DNA of 61,456 bases. It comes from a virus. The position numbers were made by a program, and so were the translations under genes. Below, piece after piece: positions 16,777-24,696 of this stretch (positions are counted from its first letter, which is position 1; the number at the start of each line of letters is the position of its first letter). Under the pieces are notes generated by a model, which saw only the letters and a list, made by a program, of their open reading frames with translations, was not told the DNA's origin and made no database searches. The stretch covers positions 1 to 61,456 of the IMG/VR virus record IMGVR_UViG_3300046559_000466; one strand, written 5' to 3'.

Positions 16777-16985
16777 TTCGGACTCGACAGGTCGAGCAGA
16801 ATATCTACGGCAGGCGGTGGCGCTTGATCGAGCGTGGCCGCCGCCAGATATTTGCTGATGACGCGCAGGCTGTCACCGTTCGCGCCTGGATAGATCGCGG
16901 CAATGAATTGCTGGTCGCTGTAGACCTCGATCATCTCCGCGCCCGGCAGCACAGAGTGCGGCTTGATTTCAAAGCGCATCGTCAT
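16773..16985 (-). CDS. Hypothetical protein, 70 aa
   Basis: Start MTMRFEIKPHSV chosen because its ATG forms an ATGA overlap with the upstream stop; a start six bases earlier is possible. Contains IEVYSDQQFIAAIYPG, a strand-turn-strand pattern, then a helix and LDLSSPK end. Small proteins of this type are frequent in Rhizobiales phages (recalled). Function unknown. Confidence 0.6.
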   Translation of the reverse strand: MTMRFEIKPHSVLPGAEMIEVYSDQQFIAAIYPGANGDSLRVISKYLAAATLDQAPPPAVDILLDLSSPK

Positions 16986-17473
16986 GACCACACCTTCCGC
17001 CAGAACACGAGCGCCACGCCTGCGATGTGCGGCAGCGATTCAGGATCGTCGTCTGGATGCATGTCCAGCCAGTTGGCCCGGTAGATCGCGGTCGCTGCCT
17101 CGTTGCGCGGCAATTCATCGAGCACGCCACATTCGTCCACGAACATGTCGTGCGGCGTGCCGTTGAACAGCACGTTGACGTGCTCAAGGTTTCGCTTCTC
17201 GCCGTCGATCTCAAGGTACGGATCGATGATCGCGTGCAGTTCGTCCAGCGACGGCCGCTTCGCCATGCGGACGTTGACGATCTCCGGTTCGGGTTGGCCC
17301 GGCCGATAGATCGACAATGCGCAGCCGACCAGCGGGCCGGGATCGATATGGAAGAGATGGCAGTTGCCGCAGTAGCGATTGCGCACGTCGGACGAATTGT
17401 GCGACGTCATTCCGCAGCGCAAGCATGTGATCCACTTGCCGTCAGAACCGATGATGTAGGTGGCGGACGTCAT
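16982..17473 (-). CDS. Hypothetical protein with N-terminal zinc-ribbon
   Basis: 163 residues. Residues about 17-41 form a C4-type ribbon (CLRCG ... NRYCGNCHLFH), typical of the ITCLRCG...RYCGxCH family seen in Bradyrhizobium proteins. The remainder has a short helix with PSLDELHAII and a C-terminal VALVFWRKVW. Zinc binding is inferred from the four Cys. Coupled both sides by ATGA. Confidence 0.7.
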   Translation of the reverse strand: MTSATYIIGSDGKWITCLRCGMTSHNSSDVRNRYCGNCHLFHIDPGPLVGCALSIYRPGQPEPEIVNVRMAKRPSLDELHAIIDPYLEIDGEKRNLEHVNVLFNGTPHDMFVDECGVLDELPRNEAATAIYRANWLDMHPDDDPESLPHIAGVALVFWRKVWS

Positions 17474-17838
17474 GAGGCTTCTTCATCGCCAGGATTGAAT
17501 TTGCTGTTTGCTGGCTGATCCGGGCGGGAGGACGTCAAATCGAATTCGTTCGAGATCGTCATGCCCCCGGCATCGTAGAGCGGCACGTAGGCGTCCGGAT
17601 TGAAGCCAAGCCGCTCATAGATCAGATAGCGGAACGTTCCGCCCTCCTGCGCGTGCTCGACAATCGCGCGCATCACCCAGGCGGTCACGGCGAGCTTCAT
17701 CTCATAGGGGCACGCCTCGACCAGCGCCGGGTAGCGTGCCTTGATGTCGGCGAACCGCGCCCTCAGCGAGGCCGAAATCTGCTCCATCAGTTCGGGCGTG
17801 AGCGGGATAAATCCCGGCGGCGTCTTGTCGTTCCTCAT
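17470..17838 (-). CDS. Hypothetical protein, 122 aa
   Basis: Starts MRNDKTPPGFIPLTPELMEQ, with a helical core (EACPYEMKLAVTAWVMRAIV) and acidic C-terminus. No recognised domain. ATGA overlaps at both ends. Confidence 0.62.
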   Translation of the reverse strand: MRNDKTPPGFIPLTPELMEQISASLRARFADIKARYPALVEACPYEMKLAVTAWVMRAIVEHAQEGGTFRYLIYERLGFNPDAYVPLYDAGGMTISNEFDLTSSRPDQPANSKFNPGDEEAS

Positions 17839-17993
17839 CCCAGTTCCTCATCGGCGTATTTGGCCAAGGCGTTGTGCGCAGCAACCAGCCGGTCGAGAGG
17901 CTCGCGGTTTTCCCGACGCTCCTGCACCGTCAGCCGATCAATCGCCTTCTGTGCGTCGCGCCACTCACGAACAAGTTTTTCAAGCCTCGTCAT
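17835..17993 (-). CDS. 52-aa helical protein
   Basis: Starts MTRLEKLVREWRDAQKAIDR and ends NALAKYADEELG; one long amphipathic helix by composition. ATGA overlaps with both neighbouring genes are the main evidence that it is real. Confidence 0.6.
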   Translation of the reverse strand: MTRLEKLVREWRDAQKAIDRLTVQERRENREPLDRLVAAHNALAKYADEELG

Positions 17994-18340
17994 CCTTGGC
18001 CTTTCGTCGGCATCCGCTTGAGCAGTTCGTTGTTGCGAAATCGCTCAAGCTCGTCGTGGATCAAATCCATGCGCTTAAGGTCTTTCGCGGTCGGCTCTTC
18101 GCCTTCCTCCAAGAATTTCAGCATCGCGACGAACAGGTGATCCGCGCCAGCGAAGAACGCGAGCCGCATCTCATCGATCTGAATCTGCGCTGCGTCGGCC
18201 GGAACGGCGCTCCTGCGGAAGCCTTCCCAGCCCGCTGCGATCAGCAGACCCTCGTCGGTCAACTTCTTGGTGATCTCGGTGACGAGATGTTCGAACCCCG
18301 CCGCGCCAATCCGTTCGCGTTTCTGCTTTGCTTCACCCAT
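17990..18340 (-). CDS. Hypothetical protein, 116 aa
   Basis: Starts MGEAKQKRERIGAAGFEHLV after a GGAGGAG ribosome site. Helical; FLEEGEEPTAKDLKRMDLIH near residue 85. Proteins opening MGEAKxK are recurrent in phages of this host group (recalled). Function unknown. Confidence 0.65.
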   Translation of the reverse strand: MGEAKQKRERIGAAGFEHLVTEITKKLTDEGLLIAAGWEGFRRSAVPADAAQIQIDEMRLAFFAGADHLFVAMLKFLEEGEEPTAKDLKRMDLIHDELERFRNNELLKRMPTKGQG

Positions 18341-18365
18341 GGCTTCTCCTCCATTGCGGCGCGGG

Positions 18366-18434
18366 CTAAACGTATCGGTGAAGTTGCCGTGCCCACCAAA
18401 TTATCCCGCATATCGCTTTCCATAGTCGTTTCAT
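18366..18434 (-). CDS. Possible 22-aa peptide
   Basis: ATG overlaps the upstream stop (ATGA) and the frame encodes MKRLWKAICGIIWWARQLHR plus two residues before TAG; basic and amphipathic. The overlap fits the pattern of the array, but the frame is short enough to arise by chance. It fills the only gap in this stretch of the operon. Confidence 0.3.
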   Translation of the reverse strand: MKRLWKAICGIIWWARQLHRYV

Positions 18435-18658
18435 CCGCGCCATCTCCATGCACCTTCGTCCCAAACGTACTCGCCCACGACCACCCGATATTCGGACGCC
18501 ATGTCGAGCGCAACGCCGTGCGCCTCTGCATGGGCCAGCAGTGCCAAAATCTCGGGCGGAATTGGCTCGCGCACCGCAACCGGATAGCGGCTTGCATCAT
18601 GCGCAAGCTGTTGCCCGGCGAGCGGGCCGCCGTCGCACCATCCGGCGTAGATCGTCAT
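18431..18658 (-). CDS. Hypothetical protein, 75 aa
   Basis: Start MTIYAGWCDGGPLAGQQLAH chosen for the ATGA overlap with the upstream stop. The opening 'AGWCDGGPLAGQ' is typical of a small phage protein family seen in Rhizobiales (recalled). Ends VGEYVWDEGAWRWRG. Function unknown. Confidence 0.65.
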   Translation of the reverse strand: MTIYAGWCDGGPLAGQQLAHDASRYPVAVREPIPPEILALLAHAEAHGVALDMASEYRVVVGEYVWDEGAWRWRG

Positions 18659-18990
18659 GCGCTTTGCTCCTCGGCCATCAGCCGTGCCGCGTGGGCGCGC
18701 ACCTCGTCCTCGGTCATCTGCCAGCCACGCTCCTGCGGGAGCTTGGCAACGACGGCCCACTTGAACCGCTGGTGGAGATGCACGGCCGTCTCGTCATCGC
18801 TGAGCGCGTCGGCCAGAAGCGCCAACGCCAGTTGCGCCGGGCCGCTGCCGGGATAGCCCCACTCCAATCCGGTGGGAGAATGGTTGTCCAGATCGCGCCG
18901 CATGCGCAGCGGCGTCGCGCGGCGGCCGTCGCGCTGCACGAGGACGCTGGCACACCGGTCGATGTCTCGCACGCCGCGATAGACCTTCAT
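18655..18990 (-). CDS. DUF6166-like protein
   Basis: 111 residues. MKVYRGVRD at the start, RRDLDNHSPTGLEWGYPGSG and PAQLALALLADALSDD match the pattern of DUF6166 (a small domain of unknown function found in phages and their hosts). C-terminal helix WQMTEDEVRAHAARL follows. ATGA overlaps at both ends. Confidence 0.72.
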   Translation of the reverse strand: MKVYRGVRDIDRCASVLVQRDGRRATPLRMRRDLDNHSPTGLEWGYPGSGPAQLALALLADALSDDETAVHLHQRFKWAVVAKLPQERGWQMTEDEVRAHAARLMAEEQSA

Positions 18991-19637
18991 GGCTTCTTCT
19001 CCCGCACTAGATTGAGCGGCGGCGCGATCACGAATTTCTCAAGCTCGGCAAGCTGCAGCGCCAGCGCCGTGCATTCACCCTTGACGTACTCGACGGTGCG
19101 ATAGGTGACCGGATCACCCCACGGCGTCGGCGCACCGAGGCCGACATGCTTGTCGTGTTCGGCGAAGGCGCGTGTCGTGCTGTCCTTGATGTGCATCCGT
19201 TTCAGCAGAGCGTGCAGTCCCGGTGAGAAGTCGCCAGCGTGGCCGCAGTCGAAACCGAACCACCATCGCCCGCTCGTGTCATCGCGCAGCCCACCCGAAA
19301 AATTGACGCCGCCGTGCGCCTTGAGCGCAATGCCCAGCGGAATGGTCCCGTGCTCGTGCGCGCCGCTCAACGCATAAATGAAAAGATCGACGGCACCGTA
19401 GTCGTTCTTGCCCAACTTCTCGAATTCCGGGCGCACGGGCACGTCGTCGTCATAGCCCCAGCCGTGCAGCGCGTGGCCGGGCGGCACGCCGACGTAGCCG
19501 CACAGCGATCCGGTGATGTCCGTATTACGGCGGATCGCGCAGGCGAGGCCCGTCGCCTCGTCGCGCCAGTCGAGCCTGTTCGGTTCGTCCTGCCACGGAC
19601 CCGGTCCCCACTGCGATTTGCGAGGTGCTTCGCTCAT
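18987..19637 (-). CDS. Hypothetical phage protein (GPWQDEPN family)
   Basis: 216 residues. The segments GPGPWQDEPNRLDWRDEATG, YVGVPPGHALHGWGYDD and WWFGFDCGHAGDFSPGL recur together in a protein family common in Rhizobiales phages (recalled). The conserved His, Cys and Asp residues (GFDCGHAGD) suggest a metal site, but no reaction is known to me. Overlaps the next gene by ATGA. Confidence 0.68.
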   Translation of the reverse strand: MSEAPRKSQWGPGPWQDEPNRLDWRDEATGLACAIRRNTDITGSLCGYVGVPPGHALHGWGYDDDVPVRPEFEKLGKNDYGAVDLFIYALSGAHEHGTIPLGIALKAHGGVNFSGGLRDDTSGRWWFGFDCGHAGDFSPGLHALLKRMHIKDSTTRAFAEHDKHVGLGAPTPWGDPVTYRTVEYVKGECTALALQLAELEKFVIAPPLNLVREKKP

Positions 19638-19640
19638 CGC

Positions 19641-19889
19641 CTAATCCGAATTCACGATGACGTTGTCATCCACGGCACAGTCGAAAAAGTCGCGCACGTC
19701 TGGATCGTTGCCGCAACCAACGAGCACGAGCGCGGTCGCCATCGCGAGCGCGTTGAGCACCTCCATTGCTGTCGCACGCGCCTTCGGTCGTTCGTCGCAG
19801 TGCTCGCGGATAGCCGCGTGGAATTTACCGAACAACCGCTCGGTTGGTTCGCGTTCGACCGGCACCGGTTCTACTTCGTCGTCGCTCAT
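19641..19889 (-). CDS. Hypothetical protein, 82 aa
   Basis: Starts MSDDEVEPVPVEREPTERLF. Helical middle with a mildly hydrophobic segment (MEVLNALAMATALVLVGCG), then acidic C-terminus ending NVIVNSD. ATGA overlap with the upstream gene; three bases to the downstream start. Function unknown. Confidence 0.6.
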   Translation of the reverse strand: MSDDEVEPVPVEREPTERLFGKFHAAIREHCDERPKARATAMEVLNALAMATALVLVGCGNDPDVRDFFDCAVDDNVIVNSD

Positions 19890-20092
19890 TCGTGCTCAGC
19901 CTCGATGTGCGCGATTACGGCCGCGCGGTCGCGGGGAAGATCAGGCACCTGATCGCCGCGCAATCCCTTCATGGCGATGCAGTACCGGCATGCATAGCGG
20001 GCTTCTTTCGGTCGATCAAACGACGTCACCACGACCGGCTCGCGCCAGGGCAAGTCTGGCCAGAACTTTTCACACTCTCGCGCCGTGATCAC
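19886..20092 (-). CDS. Small Cys/His protein, GTG start
   Basis: 68 residues from a GTG that overlaps the upstream stop as GTGA; the same frame is open further upstream but would run into the neighbouring gene. Contains YACRYCIAMKGLRG and, later, HIEAEH: a CxxC...H...H pattern consistent with a small zinc finger (AVIAHIEAEHE). Ends with ATGA overlap. Could be DNA- or protein-binding. Confidence 0.6.
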   Translation of the reverse strand: MITARECEKFWPDLPWREPVVVTSFDRPKEARYACRYCIAMKGLRGDQVPDLPRDRAAVIAHIEAEHE

Positions 20093-20316
20093 AGCCACGT
20101 CTCCACGATCTGCGGCTCGTCCTGCGGGCTGCGCGTGATGCACGTTAACCCCAGCCGCATCAGCCGCGCACGCAGCACGTCGAGCGCATCCTCCCGCATG
20201 ATGTCATCGGTCGATACCGACCCATTCGCATCCACCAGGAACCGCCGCGCCACGAAGCTGTCTGGGTAATCCAGCGGGTGCGCGTACACGGTCCACATCG
20301 GCAGCGCGTCGGTCAT
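20089..20316 (-). CDS. Hypothetical protein, 75 aa
   Basis: Starts MTDALPMWTVYAHPLDYPDS and contains RRFLVDANGSVSTDDI, a pattern typical of small phage proteins of this host group (recalled). Ends QIVETWL. ATGA upstream and GTGA downstream overlaps. Confidence 0.62.
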   Translation of the reverse strand: MTDALPMWTVYAHPLDYPDSFVARRFLVDANGSVSTDDIMREDALDVLRARLMRLGLTCITRSPQDEPQIVETWL

Positions 20317-21188
20317 TCCGGCTTGACTCCCAGCTTGCGGCAGTGGGCCTCGCCTTCCTCGCGTTCTAGCTGCCAGCCGTGCTGCCAGTATTCGACCTTG
20401 ATGTAGGGGCGCTTGGGGAAGATGACGCCGCCCGCCAGCGTCCGCTTGAATCGTTGCCCGCGCGCCAGCACTGCGACGAACATTTCTGGCCGCACTTCAG
20501 CGGCCGTCGATGGCGAATCCATCGCCGTCTGGTCGATCACCGGCGTCGGATCATTGGGCCGCAGCGTGCCGCCGTGGATCAGCTTGGCGTAGCTCGGTGC
20601 GGCAAGATACGGGCAGACGCGCAGCGCGTAATGTGCGCATTCCGTATGCATCGGCGGGTCGATGTAGGCACCACGCGGCTCGACCGAGAACGCCGACTTT
20701 TCGCCACCGATGAACCACCGGCCACGCAGCAGTCGCTCGCCGCAGATCGAGCAGCGGTCCTGGGCGATCAGGCGTCGGCGCTCCGTTTCGTCGTTGACAG
20801 TGAAATGCGCGCGACCGTCCATATCGCGATAGGCCATCACGAAGATCGGAAAGCCACGCGGGTCGCGCGGCAGATGCTTCATGCGATCCGGCACCGGCAC
20901 GTTGCGCCAGTCGGCGCGGTGCTCGCGATATTCACCGCTGAACTTCTGCGCCAGCAGCATTGTCTTGTCGCCAGCAAGTTGCTCGATCTCTTCGTCGTTC
21001 GGCTCGCGAAACGCCAGATCGTCGCCGAAGATCATCAGGTGTCCGCAGTAGACACAGACGGACGCGTCACCGGGCTGTGGCCCAGATTTGCCCAGCCATG
21101 AAGTCGCGCCGTCGAGTGCGCGCCCGCACGACAAGCACTTGCTGGTCGCGACCCGGTGCGAGTGAATGTGGACAACGGGCTTCGTCAT
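20313..21188 (-). CDS. Zinc-ribbon-rich hypothetical protein
   Basis: 291 residues; start MTKPVVHIHSHRVATSKCLS chosen for the ATGA overlap (a longer frame reads into the upstream gene). Three Cys clusters: CLSCG and CVYCGH in the first 60 residues, CSICGERLLRG near residue 145, and HTECAHYALRVCPYL near 190. Repeated CxxC pairs imply structural zinc. No enzymatic motif seen. Role unknown. Confidence 0.65.
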   Translation of the reverse strand: MTKPVVHIHSHRVATSKCLSCGRALDGATSWLGKSGPQPGDASVCVYCGHLMIFGDDLAFREPNDEEIEQLAGDKTMLLAQKFSGEYREHRADWRNVPVPDRMKHLPRDPRGFPIFVMAYRDMDGRAHFTVNDETERRRLIAQDRCSICGERLLRGRWFIGGEKSAFSVEPRGAYIDPPMHTECAHYALRVCPYLAAPSYAKLIHGGTLRPNDPTPVIDQTAMDSPSTAAEVRPEMFVAVLARGQRFKRTLAGGVIFPKRPYIKVEYWQHGWQLEREEGEAHCRKLGVKPE

Positions 21189-21448
21189 TGTCCTTTCTCG
21201 AACAGCGCACGCGGCGAAAATTTCTCCTTGTAGGCGGTCCAGTCGCTGCCCGTGCCACGATGACCGATGGCCTGGGCGAACAGCAGGCTCTTGCCGACGA
21301 TGGTCACGTTGTAGCGTTCGCCGCAGCCGACGCATTCGACGTTCTGCGCCGAGCCGCCGCGCGGGCCGGGCTGAAACATTTCGCCGTTGCACCTCGGACA
21401 ACGGCCGCGTTGCAGCCGGTAAAATCCGTACCCGCTGACTTCACGCAT
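21185..21448 (-). CDS. Small zinc-ribbon protein
   Basis: 87 residues with CPRCNGEMF and CVGCGERYN, a classic four-Cys ribbon, followed by a basic C-terminus. Overlaps the neighbouring genes by 8 and 4 bases. Function unknown. Confidence 0.65.
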   Translation of the reverse strand: MREVSGYGFYRLQRGRCPRCNGEMFQPGPRGGSAQNVECVGCGERYNVTIVGKSLLFAQAIGHRGTGSDWTAYKEKFSPRALFEKGQ

Positions 21449-21893
21449 GGCCTTCCTTCTTCGGCTCGACCAGCACGATGATGTTCACCGCGTGGCGGCC
21501 CGGCTCGTATTCCTCAAGCCAGACGCTGCCGACGTTCGCGCCTTTCGGGTCGATGCCGAACGCCTCGGCGATCATCTGGAAAGCCGGAACGCTCGGATTC
21601 CATTTCGGATCATCGCGCTCGACTGACACCGACAGGTGCATGAAGATGCCAGCGGGCTGCTCTTCGAAGCTGAGCATGGCGCGATAGCCGACCGGGATCA
21701 GCACTTGCTCTGGTCGATGGCGCGTCGTGTCCCGGTTCGGCGCGCCTGGGCGGCGGTCAGCGAGCTTGACCACCTGCCGATCTTCAACCGCCATCCGGCG
21801 GCCGACGTCCCACGGAAGCGGGCGCTTGCGGGCACGCTCCATGGCGGCCGTGATGTCCGCCTTCTCCTTCGTGCCGATGATCAGGATCGCCAT
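21441..21893 (-). CDS. Hypothetical protein, 150 aa
   Basis: Starts MAILIIGTKEKADITAAMER. Middle part RPEQVLIPVGYRAMLSFEEQ, then beta-type HLSVSVERDDPKWNPSVPAF and VNIIVLVEP at the end. No recognised family. Its start lies 54 bases after the XRE gene's stop; the gap contains a 15-codon ATGA-coupled frame (21903-21950) that may be spurious. Confidence 0.6.
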   Translation of the reverse strand: MAILIIGTKEKADITAAMERARKRPLPWDVGRRMAVEDRQVVKLADRRPGAPNRDTTRHRPEQVLIPVGYRAMLSFEEQPAGIFMHLSVSVERDDPKWNPSVPAFQMIAEAFGIDPKGANVGSVWLEEYEPGRHAVNIIVLVEPKKEGHA

Positions 21894-21946
21894 CAGTGTA
21901 TCCTAAACGTTCGCCAGCAGCATCGCACGGTTCGCCGCCGTGGCCA

Positions 21947-22330
21947 TCATCGCGCTCGCCCCGATTCCACAACCACGCCCACGAGTCGAAGGACCATCGT
22001 TTTGGTCGCCGCATCGCGGATTTTGCCGAACAGTTCAAGCAAGCGTGTCGCGTCGCGGCTCGGCTCGGTGAACACCTGGGCGCTGATGCCGTTGACGCGG
22101 TCCATGCTCGGCAACAGGACCGTCACCGGCTGACCGAGCGCGGCGGCGATGGCCTCAAGGCGTCCCGACGAAATGCGGTTCGTCCCCTTCTCGTATTTCT
22201 GAATCTGCTGAAACGACACACCGATCTTGGTCGCAAGCTCGGTTTGCGATAGGCCCTTCTGCATGCGAAATGTTCGGACTCTCTTGCCGACTTCTGCATC
22301 GGCCTTGGTCGTGCTCCGCTTCCCAGCCAT
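21947..22330 (-). CDS. XRE-family helix-turn-helix regulator
   Basis: 127 residues. Residues about 14-70 form an HTH_XRE domain: VGKRVRTFRMQKGLSQTELA, then KIGVSFQQIQKYEKGTNRIS with the canonical recognition helix 'SFQQIQKYEKG'. The C-terminal half is helical and lacks a protease-type domain. Sequences like this are widespread in Rhizobiales chromosomes. Located inside the leftward array rather than at a divergent promoter, so its target is unclear. Confidence 0.85.
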   Translation of the reverse strand: MAGKRSTTKADAEVGKRVRTFRMQKGLSQTELATKIGVSFQQIQKYEKGTNRISSGRLEAIAAALGQPVTVLLPSMDRVNGISAQVFTEPSRDATRLLELFGKIRDAATKTMVLRLVGVVVESGRAR

Positions 22331-22342
22331 GGTATGTTTCCT

Positions 22343-23443
22343 CTATGTGACTTCGTAGGTGCTTCGTTGAATCTCCCCCTTCTTTGCATCGCCGCGCAGG
22401 AACGGTGACCACCAGTAGACGCCGGTGCGGCGAATCTTGAAGTGGCCGCGCACGAGGTGCGCCCGCGCGGCCTCGCGGCTGATCCCGCGTGCGTCGGCGA
22501 TGCGGCCCTGGCTGCGCGACATGGCGAGCCGCGTCTTCGTGTACGACAGGAATTCCGCCTTGCCACTCTTGCGCCGTGACCGGTTGAGCTTGGTCAGATC
22601 GACTGGCTCTTGCTCGACCACCGGATTTTTCGAATTGAGCATCGCCAGGAAGCACTCGATGAACGTGCCCTCGCCCTGGATGTCGGCCTGCCAGTTCTGA
22701 ATAAAGTGCTTCAACTCGTCCGGCGTTGCCTTCGCCAGGAAGATCGCCACGAACTCGGCGCCGTGCGGCGACAGGCCCGGCAGCGCGTGGTGATCCAGGT
22801 AGCGGATCGCCTCGACCTCCTCCGCGTTGTTCGCGAATTTTTTCCAAGTGTTGTGACCGGTGAAGAAGTGTGAGACAGCTTCGTGCGATGAAATCCTACA
22901 CCACTGCATTTCCAGCGCCGCGACGTAGATTTCGAGCAGCCGATAGAACGACGCATCGCGATAGATTTTCAAGATGGCGCGGTGCGTGGCCTCGATCACG
23001 CGGCGCACGTCGCCGTCCTCGCGCCAGTCGAAGTAGACCGAGATCGGCGTGAAGTTCACCGCGTCGGGAAGGTCTTTGTAGTGCGTGTGGACCCAGGCGG
23101 CCGTCATGAAGCCGACGCGCCCGGCGAACGCCGGATCGGGCGGCGTCTCGATCAACATGCCTTGGCGGGCCGGTGTCGGCGCAGCTTCCTCGCCACGAAA
23201 ATTCTCCGGGCCAAGCCCGCCGCGCCATTCGAGCCACATGGTGGGGTACGGCAACCGGCACAGCGGCAGCACGGCGGCAAGCGCAGTCGGCCGCGAGTTG
23301 ACCAAGTCACCCGCCGCCCGCGCGACGTCTTCGGCGATCTCGAACCGCTGCGCCTTCGCGATGTGGTGCGACAGCTTGGTGGCGAACCCGCCCATGTCCA
23401 TGAGCGAGCCGCGCGCCGCGAGCATGAAGTCAGCCAGTCGCAT
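22343..23443 (-). CDS. Hypothetical phage protein, 366 aa
   Basis: Start MRLADFMLAARGSLMDMGGF chosen because AGGAG lies just upstream; a start 24 bases earlier is possible. Features: LPYPTMWLEWRGG near 65, FMTAAWVHTHYKDLPD near 115, and a C-terminal HTH-like segment with RGISREAARAHLVRGHFKIR and GVYWWSPFLRG. The C-terminal block recurs in phage proteins of this host group (recalled). Possibly DNA-binding; not assigned. Confidence 0.68.
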   Translation of the reverse strand: MRLADFMLAARGSLMDMGGFATKLSHHIAKAQRFEIAEDVARAAGDLVNSRPTALAAVLPLCRLPYPTMWLEWRGGLGPENFRGEEAAPTPARQGMLIETPPDPAFAGRVGFMTAAWVHTHYKDLPDAVNFTPISVYFDWREDGDVRRVIEATHRAILKIYRDASFYRLLEIYVAALEMQWCRISSHEAVSHFFTGHNTWKKFANNAEEVEAIRYLDHHALPGLSPHGAEFVAIFLAKATPDELKHFIQNWQADIQGEGTFIECFLAMLNSKNPVVEQEPVDLTKLNRSRRKSGKAEFLSYTKTRLAMSRSQGRIADARGISREAARAHLVRGHFKIRRTGVYWWSPFLRGDAKKGEIQRSTYEVT

Positions 23444-23984
23444 CGGTGCCTGTCTCCTCTGCGACAATCTCCTGCGCGATCTGGCGCAGCCTGCAATCCG
23501 GTGGCGGCGGCGGGCCGCCCGGCGGGTAGCGGCATCCCTCGGTGCCGCAGATGAGGCACGGCATGCTTTCGGCCGTCTTCAGGCAGTTGGGGCAATTCGC
23601 ATCATCCCGCTCATAGAAGCCGACCCACAGGTGATTGCGCGGCCAATCGACCGGCGCTTTGTACATGAAGCGGCAGAGCGGCAACCCGTAGTTCAGGATG
23701 TGGACGACCGGCTTGTCGTCGGGCGCGGCCTTGGTGCGCTCGATGATCTGTGAGAACGTGAGGTCCGGCTCGATCTTCGTCATCTCGATCATCTCGGCGG
23801 CCGAGAGCGTCGGCGATTCCGTCAGCACCTCGAAATGGCAACCGGGATGCGCGACATCGAAGTCGCGCAGATGCTGCAGCCACGCCTGCGCCAAGCCCTG
23901 CGGAACATGCGCGACGGTGAACACCTTGACCGGCTCGGCGAGCTTCGCCGCGCGCATCACCTTGTCCTCGATCTCGTCGGCCAT
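23430..23984 (-). CDS. Hypothetical protein with HPGCHxEV block and Cys cluster
   Basis: 184 residues from the ATG that overlaps the upstream stop by one base (TGATG). The block LRDFDVAHPGCHFEVL (about residue 45) is shared with the 96-aa protein at 24693. The C-terminus carries CPNCLKTAESMPCLICGTEGC (two CxxC pairs plus extra Cys), a likely zinc ribbon, then a Pro run. Function unknown. Confidence 0.65.
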   Translation of the reverse strand: MADEIEDKVMRAAKLAEPVKVFTVAHVPQGLAQAWLQHLRDFDVAHPGCHFEVLTESPTLSAAEMIEMTKIEPDLTFSQIIERTKAAPDDKPVVHILNYGLPLCRFMYKAPVDWPRNHLWVGFYERDDANCPNCLKTAESMPCLICGTEGCRYPPGGPPPPPDCRLRQIAQEIVAEETGTDATG

Positions 23985-24250
23985 CAGTGCATCGCCTCGT
24001 GCTTGCGCCTGATCTCGACCGGCGCGCTGTTGATGATCGCGACGAACGTGCCGTCGTCGCGCTGGAACACCTGCATCTTGCCCGCGTACCCGTCGAGGAT
24101 CGCTTCGAACATGAGCATGAGTGACCGGCCGTTCGGCGACGCGAGCGTCACCATGCCCTCGACCGTGCGGCCATTGCATGTGATCAGGACGAACTCGCCG
24201 CGCTTGAACGGCACGCCAATCGGCGGCAGCATTGGGATGTCGTCGCTCAT
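23984..24250 (-). CDS. Hypothetical protein, 88 aa
   Basis: Starts MSDDIPMLPPIGVPFKRGEF; contains VLITCNGRTVEGMVTLASPN and a C-terminal FVAIINSAPVEIRRK. The beta-rich pattern suggests a small SH3-like or OB-like domain, but no homology is claimed. The longer frame upstream overlaps the neighbour and is rejected. ATGA upstream, TGATG downstream. Confidence 0.65.
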   Translation of the reverse strand: MSDDIPMLPPIGVPFKRGEFVLITCNGRTVEGMVTLASPNGRSLMLMFEAILDGYAGKMQVFQRDDGTFVAIINSAPVEIRRKHEAMH

Positions 24251-24507
24251 TCCATCCCCCACGGTCGCGCCCCGCGATGGCGATGCCGTACGGCGTGCTG
24301 GCACTCGGCGAGCGTCACGCCGGGCGCGAGCCGATAGTGCCGCACGACCATGCTGCCGGGCGGCAGGTTCATCACCGGCATCGGCACATCCTCGATCACC
24401 TCGATCAGGCCAAGCTTGCGCAGATGCTCGCTGCAGCCGACGCATGTCCCGCGTCCCATGTGCAGGATGGCAAAGCCGACTTCAGGTTTCGGCGAGGCGT
24501 CGATCAT
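24247..24507 (-). CDS. Hypothetical protein, 86 aa
   Basis: Starts MIDASPKPEVGFAILHMGRG, with CVGCSEHLRKLG (CxxC) near residue 22, MVVRHYRLAPGVTLAECQHA in the C-terminal half. One base after the stop of the 42-aa peptide upstream. Possible metal binding; unknown role. Confidence 0.62.
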   Translation of the reverse strand: MIDASPKPEVGFAILHMGRGTCVGCSEHLRKLGLIEVIEDVPMPVMNLPPGSMVVRHYRLAPGVTLAECQHAVRHRHRGARPWGME

Positions 24508-24508
24508 T

Positions 24509-24637
24509 TTATCTGCCCCACCATGTGATCAATGCCGTTCCGGCCATAAACACGCCCATGGCGATGGCCATGATCCTGTTGAATCGAATCTGTCGCCGTA
24601 GTTCACGGATCAGTTTTTCCTCCTCATCCTTGTTCAT
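24509..24637 (-). CDS. 42-aa membrane peptide, paralogue of 16142-16279
   Basis: MNKDEEEKLIRELRRQIRFN, then a hydrophobic segment (IMAIAMGVFMAGTALITWW) ending GR. Same architecture and conserved positions as the 45-aa peptide 8 kb away. Its ATG overlaps the stop of the 20-aa ORF upstream (ATGA). Confidence 0.65.
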   Translation of the reverse strand: MNKDEEEKLIRELRRQIRFNRIMAIAMGVFMAGTALITWWGR

Positions 24638-24696
24638 TCCTCCGCCGTCCTCCACGTCCTCTGGATCAAGGCATTTGCTTCAGGGTTCTCGCTCAT
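24634..24696 (-). CDS. 20-aa ORF coupled on both sides
   Basis: Encodes MSENPEANALIQRTWRTAEE. ATG overlaps the stop of the 24693 gene and its own TGA overlaps the next ATG, both as ATGA. Two precise overlaps make chance unlikely, although a peptide this short may serve only to carry ribosomes to the membrane peptide. Confidence 0.5.
   Translation of the reverse strand: MSENPEANALIQRTWRTAEE

Noticed and set aside
17801-17815. GGGATAAATCCC palindrome similar to the operator motif
   Set aside because: Lies inside a coding frame (GFIPL) and lacks the TTTTAT core; chance match.
21903-21950. 15-codon ATGA-coupled frame after the XRE gene
   Set aside because: Too short to support without conservation, although its overlap matches the array pattern.
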